Assembly (NCBI RefSeq): GCF_012641475.1
Contig: NZ_JABAIL010000004.1
Location: 620,001 to 684,000 of the forward strand
Source of the DNA: Flammeovirga agarivorans
Lineage (GTDB): Bacteria > Bacteroidota > Bacteroidia > Cytophagales > Flammeovirgaceae
Direction: 5' to 3'
DNA: 64,000 nucleotides
Position 1 is the first letter of the stretch. Each line of letters starts with the position of its first letter. The notes beneath the pieces were generated by a model. It worked only from the letters and a program-made list of their open reading frames with translations, was not told the DNA's origin and made no database searches. Shown here piece after piece: positions 60,423-64,000 of this stretch. The position numbers and the translations under genes were made by a program.

Positions 60423-61709
60423 ATGAGTCAATACACAAGGAAGAATGTCTTAAGTAATATCTTCTGGATATTTTTTGATAAAGCATTCATTCTTTTATTA
60501 AAGTTTTTAGTAGGTGTAAAAATAGCCAACCATTATGGTGCTGATACTTTTGGGCATTATCAATATATTGCTTCGATTGTTGGCTTTTCTCCCTTACTTT
60601 ATGAGATCATCAATGAAAGAATAGTCCAAAAATTCTTTTCAAGTAATTCCGAATCACATCAGACAATTATTAATAGCGTTACCATTGGTAGATTTATTTT
60701 ATCAAGTATCGCCTTAATTGCTGCATTTATATACTGTTGGATCTTAAAGTCAGAAACTGAAACCATATGGATTTTCTTTTGGTTGATTATCAATAATACT
60801 TTTATCAACCTATTCTTTGGTATACAAAGTTTCTATGAAAATCGTCTGAAGGCTAGAAAAATTGTGGTTCCAGTGAATATCACAAAAGCATTAGCATATG
60901 GTGTCATTAATTATCTAATCACATTGGATGTTCCTATAGTATACATTCCATTTATGCATGCTGTTGGTAGTATTCTTTCCTTCCTCATTATTCTTGTGAT
61001 TTATGTAAAAGAGTTTCCTATTCAATTCAATCTTAAATTCCCTCTTTTAAGAGATATTATTCATGAAAGTAAATTCCTATGGATCAGTACTACTGCCTTT
61101 GTTATCTTCAGTCAGATGGACAAAGTGATGCTTGGATCTCTAATTGATGATGCAAGTGTTGGTGTATATTCGATAGCGTTACTACTTTCTACAGTTACTC
61201 AAATGTTGCTGACCCCTATCAGGAATACAGCTTTTCCAATGCTATTAAATTATAAGGAGGATAAGGAAAACTTTAAAAGAGCTTATTTAAAATTCAGTAG
61301 GCAAACTGTTGCGGTTTACTTAATATTAATTCCTAGCAGTGTCCTTGTATTAAAGTATACATTCCATTTATTCTTTGTTAGTGAGTATAATGACTGTCTT
61401 GAAGTATATAATTTACTCCTAATCATTATCTTCATTCAGGCGGTTTGTAATTTACAGACTTCATATCTTACGATATATGAAAAGACAAAGTATCTTCTTT
61501 ATAAGAATGTAATCGGAATGATCATTAATATTATCCTTAACTTCATTCTTATTAAGAATATTGGAATTTATGGAGCTGCAATTGCGACAGGTGTTACGCA
61601 ATTCGCAACATATTATGTATTAAATTTCTTCTATGAAGATACCCGTATTTTGAATAAGTGGGTATTACAATCTTTTCAGATTTGGAAACTCGTTAAAAGT
61701 AATAACTAA
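60423..61709 (+). CDS. Polysaccharide flippase (Wzx/RfbX-type)
   Basis: Moves lipid-linked oligosaccharides across the inner membrane. The 428 residues form about 12 membrane helices with the MOP-superfamily features FWIFFDKAFILLLKFLVGVKIANHYGA and DKVMLGSLIDDASVGVYSIALLLST. Length is near the family norm (about 420-480). It is the first of four nearly contiguous plus-strand genes: the LicD-type gene follows after 3 nt. A -7-like TTCCTTTG (60379-60386) is upstream. The glycan it exports is not known. Confidence 0.88.
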   Translation: MSQYTRKNVLSNIFWIFFDKAFILLLKFLVGVKIANHYGADTFGHYQYIASIVGFSPLLYEIINERIVQKFFSSNSESHQTIINSVTIGRFILSSIALIAAFIYCWILKSETETIWIFFWLIINNTFINLFFGIQSFYENRLKARKIVVPVNITKALAYGVINYLITLDVPIVYIPFMHAVGSILSFLIILVIYVKEFPIQFNLKFPLLRDIIHESKFLWISTTAFVIFSQMDKVMLGSLIDDASVGVYSIALLLSTVTQMLLTPIRNTAFPMLLNYKEDKENFKRAYLKFSRQTVAVYLILIPSSVLVLKYTFHLFFVSEYNDCLEVYNLLLIIIFIQAVCNLQTSYLTIYEKTKYLLYKNVIGMIINIILNFILIKNIGIYGAAIATGVTQFATYYVLNFFYEDTRILNKWVLQSFQIWKLVKSNN

Positions 61710-61712
61710 CGA

Positions 61713-62519
61713 ATGGAACAAGGTAAATTAAGAAAATTACAAAATATACAAGTTGAAATTACTTTAGCTTTTGATGCTTTCTGTAAGCAACATCAGCTTG
61801 AGTATTTTATTATTGGAGGTACATTATTAGGTGCTGTTAGGCATAAAGGTTTTATCCCTTGGGATGATGATATTGATGTAGGGATGACTAGAGAACACTA
61901 TGACAAATTCATCAAGCTCTACCTTCAAAATCCAATAGACGGTTTATTCTTACATACAACAGAGAATGACGCTCAGTATTACCTTCCATTTGTGAAATTA
62001 AAAAAGGATGGTACTGAATATATAGATGAAGACACTAAAAATGTAGATACCCATAAAGGTATTTTCTTGGATATTTTCCCTTTTGATGATGTTAAAGATC
62101 CTGATAGTTTTGTTTGTCGACAACAAGCCAAGCTTGTTAACCAACTAACTTATACTCTCAGTAAGAAACGAGGAACTAAAGTATACCCTTCCAAAAGTAA
62201 GTTTCAAAAAATCTTTGATTTCGTATTTAGCTTCTATAACATCAAAGGATTAGTAAAGCTCCAGAAGAAAATAATGACCTTCAATAACAACAAAGGTTAC
62301 AACTATTTTATCAACTTCAGCAGTCCTTATTATTACAAAAAGGAGCTATTTCCAAAAGAGAAATATTATCCTATAAAAAAATATGAGTTTGAAGACACTC
62401 AATTTGAAGGTCCTGCAGATTATGATTATGTATTGAGTCATGTTTTTGGAGACTATATGCAATTACCTCCGGAAGACAAAAGAATGACTCATGCTATCGA
62501 TGTAAAATTTAACGACTAA
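61713..62519 (+). CDS. LicD-family phosphotransferase
   Basis: Transfers a nucleotide-activated alcohol phosphate (phosphocholine in pneumococcal LicD, polyol phosphates in other members) to a glycan. The 268 residues contain the diagnostic YFIIGGTLLGAVRHKGFIPW and the metal-binding DDDIDVGM (Asp51-Asp53, Asp55). Length matches the family. The following two genes would make the donor, CDP-activated glycerol or a similar polyol (inference), which suggests polyol-phosphate decoration of an exported polysaccharide. It is 3 nt from the flippase gene and 12 nt from the next gene. Confidence 0.88.
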   Translation: MEQGKLRKLQNIQVEITLAFDAFCKQHQLEYFIIGGTLLGAVRHKGFIPWDDDIDVGMTREHYDKFIKLYLQNPIDGLFLHTTENDAQYYLPFVKLKKDGTEYIDEDTKNVDTHKGIFLDIFPFDDVKDPDSFVCRQQAKLVNQLTYTLSKKRGTKVYPSKSKFQKIFDFVFSFYNIKGLVKLQKKIMTFNNNKGYNYFINFSSPYYYKKELFPKEKYYPIKKYEFEDTQFEGPADYDYVLSHVFGDYMQLPPEDKRMTHAIDVKFND

Positions 62520-62531
62520 TCAAACAAATAG

Positions 62532-62954
62532 ATGACAAAGAAAAATATATACGTTGTAGGTGTTTTCGACTTATTTCACCGTGGACACCTAGAATTATTG
62601 AAGAAATCTAAAGCATTAGGTACTCATCTGATCGTCGCTTTAAATGGTGATGACATGACAGCTCAATATAAAAGAAAACCTTTTGTCAGTGAAGAAGACC
62701 GCCTTGCAATTATTGAATCTTTAGAGTGTGTAGACCAAGCATTTATTATTAATCAGTTCGACAATAAAGATGTTTTAATTGAATATGATATTGATGTTGT
62801 TGTTCATGGAGATGATTGGGATGTTGAAGGTTATATGGAGCAAATTAGAGTTGATCAAGAATTTTTGGATAAGAATAAAATAGAATTAGCGTTCTTACCT
62901 TATACACAAGGAATCAGCACTTCTGAATTAATTAAGACCATTAAGAACTCATAA
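62532..62954 (+). CDS. Cytidylyltransferase (glycerol-3-phosphate type)
   Basis: Nucleotidyltransferase that probably activates a polyol phosphate with CTP. The 140 residues show the HxGH motif in VFDLFHRGHLELLKKSK (16-19), KRKPFVSEEDRLAIIES, and the C-terminal TQGISTSELIKT matching the ISTTxI signature. It resembles TagD (GCT). The downstream gene overlaps by one base and makes the likely substrate glycerol phosphate. The exact polyol and stereochemistry are open. It is in the middle of a tightly packed operon. Confidence 0.88.
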   Translation: MTKKNIYVVGVFDLFHRGHLELLKKSKALGTHLIVALNGDDMTAQYKRKPFVSEEDRLAIIESLECVDQAFIINQFDNKDVLIEYDIDVVVHGDDWDVEGYMEQIRVDQEFLDKNKIELAFLPYTQGISTSELIKTIKNS

Positions 62955-63985
62955 TGTTTTACAAACACATACCTATTCCAGTTATTTTAGAAATTGGGAA
63001 TCAACTTGTTGAAAAAATTCCACAAATATTAAAAGACAAGTCCTTCTACTTCCCAAAGATTGTTGTTTTTACATCCTCTTTTCTAGGAAATAGGTATGCT
63101 GATGTTTTAGAGAAAATTGGTGCTTTAAAAACTATTCATGTTAATGAAGCATCAATTTTAGAAGTTGAAAGAATAATTCTTGAAAATGATTTCAGCGCTG
63201 ATGAACTGTTCATTGGTTTTGGAGGAGGATCAGTTATTGACGTTGTCAAATTAATTTCTCATAAAACTAATAATGCCTATTTGAGTGTTCCTTCTACCTT
63301 ATCAAATGATGGATTATACTCACCTATTTCTAGGCTAATTAATAAGTCTGGTAAAAAAGAAAGTTATGGCGTGACACCTCCATTAGGTATAATAGCAGAC
63401 ATCAATATCATTAAAAAAAGCCCTAAAGTTAATATCTTATCAGGGGTTGGTGACTTAGTATCCAATCTAAATGCATTAAAAGATTGGGAGTTATCTAATC
63501 AGGTAACAAATGAGAAAATTGACAATTTTGCTGTTTCATTATCTTTATTAAGTGCCAATTCAATCCTCGAATACGCAGAAGAAGACCTGAAAAATGATGA
63601 ATTTCTGATTACATTGGCCAATGGGTTAGTTATTTCAGGCCTCGCTATGGTTATTTCTGGTAATTCAAGACCTGCAAGTGGTGCAGAACATTTAATAAGT
63701 CATGCTATAGATGAACTATACCCTGAGGATTCAACATTACATGGATTACAAGTAGCTTTTGGGCAAATTCTTATTGAGCAGGTATTTTTAGGTTCTTCAA
63801 CTTCCAAAGTACAAGAGTTCTATAAAAACATTGGTTTAACAAAAATACTTCAAGCCAACATCAATTTTTCTGATGAGCAACTAGAGAATATCCTACTACT
63901 ATCAAGTCAAATAAGAAAAAATAGATATACTGTACTGGACAATATATCTATTAGTAATATAAGCTTGAAATCATTTAAACTTTAG
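62954..63985 (+). CDS. sn-glycerol-1-phosphate dehydrogenase-like (AraM/EgsA family)
   Basis: NAD(P)-dependent metal enzyme of the iron-containing alcohol dehydrogenase superfamily; family members reduce dihydroxyacetone phosphate to glycerol-1-phosphate. The 343 residues contain GFGGGSVIDVVKLIS (dinucleotide site, 88-102), SVPSTLSNDGLYSPIS, and metal ligands Asp167 (VGDLVSN), a histidine in SGAEHLISHAID (His246 or His250) and His263 in STLHGLQVAFG. Its ATG overlaps the stop of the cytidylyltransferase gene by one base, so translation is likely coupled. The pairing suggests CDP-glycerol production from glycolytic intermediates. Another polyol substrate is possible. The operon may continue beyond the window. 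Confidence 0.85.
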   Translation: MFYKHIPIPVILEIGNQLVEKIPQILKDKSFYFPKIVVFTSSFLGNRYADVLEKIGALKTIHVNEASILEVERIILENDFSADELFIGFGGGSVIDVVKLISHKTNNAYLSVPSTLSNDGLYSPISRLINKSGKKESYGVTPPLGIIADINIIKKSPKVNILSGVGDLVSNLNALKDWELSNQVTNEKIDNFAVSLSLLSANSILEYAEEDLKNDEFLITLANGLVISGLAMVISGNSRPASGAEHLISHAIDELYPEDSTLHGLQVAFGQILIEQVFLGSSTSKVQEFYKNIGLTKILQANINFSDEQLENILLLSSQIRKNRYTVLDNISISNISLKSFKL

Positions 63986-64000
63986 ATTTCATATTTACGT

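Noticed and set aside
1-64000. tRNA, rRNA, CRISPR or mobile elements
   Set aside because: No cloverleaf, rRNA-like sequence, regular direct-repeat array, transposase or integrase was seen on reading both strands.

Overview
The window is AT-rich chromosomal DNA of a Bacteroidota bacterium, most likely a marine Cytophagales/Flammeovirgaceae-type organism (inference). The signs are TonB-dependent receptors with N-terminal carboxypeptidase-regulatory-like domains, lipoproteins with short lipoboxes, promoters of the Bacteroidota type (-7 TAnnTTTG, sometimes with TTG about 19 nt upstream), A-rich rather than Shine-Dalgarno-like sequence before starts, and the C-terminal part of an IspG at the left edge. 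I see no rRNA, tRNA, CRISPR array, transposase, integrase or phage gene; this looks like ordinary core and accessory chromosome.

Layout. 1-2936: end of ispG and rpsA (ribosomal protein S1) with a structured leader. 3400-11292: two tandem copies of a TonB-dependent receptor plus lipoprotein unit. 11370-12998: MscS channel. 13042-23130 (minus): an eight-gene succinate/propionate cluster comprising methylmalonyl-CoA mutase (two subunits), a CoA-transferase, the four recognisable parts of a sodium-pumping methylmalonyl-CoA decarboxylase and methylmalonyl-CoA epimerase, with the mutase chaperone gene meaB divergent at 23515. 24656-28427 (minus): a two-component system (PAS/HisKA_3 kinase plus NarL-type regulator), a candidate 24-residue membrane peptide and an unknown membrane protein. 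28644-43987: housekeeping and miscellaneous genes (LamG lipoprotein, thioesterase, ArsC-like, TPR-SpoIIE phosphatase, ROK kinase, purN, yebC, trxA, nitroreductase, proline dehydrogenase, a 50-residue ORF, FtsX-type permease, ClC antiporter, MsrB-MsrA fusion, ACT protein), followed by dapA.

45152-52406 is the least conventional stretch. It holds a secreted caspase-like protease with Sel1/TPR-type repeats, a membrane protein with a Sel1-like repeat and two extracytoplasmic LysM domains, a membrane-tethered LuxR-type regulator, an LPP20-like secreted protein and a DUF4384-like secreted protein, interrupted by an EamA transporter. It is my best candidate for an undescribed envelope-associated protease system. 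52466-56448 has a third TonB-dependent receptor and a BaiN/HI0933-type flavoprotein.

56521-63985 is a surface-glycan region: a YfhO-like membrane protein and GT4 glycosyltransferase on the minus strand, and divergently a flippase, a LicD-type transferase, a glycerol-phosphate-type cytidylyltransferase and a glycerol-1-phosphate dehydrogenase-like enzyme. The last four are nearly contiguous and suggest synthesis and attachment of a CDP-activated polyol phosphate. Most convergent junctions carry clear hairpin terminators. Several starts were revised from upstream TTG codons to ATG where promoter position or family alignment supported it.
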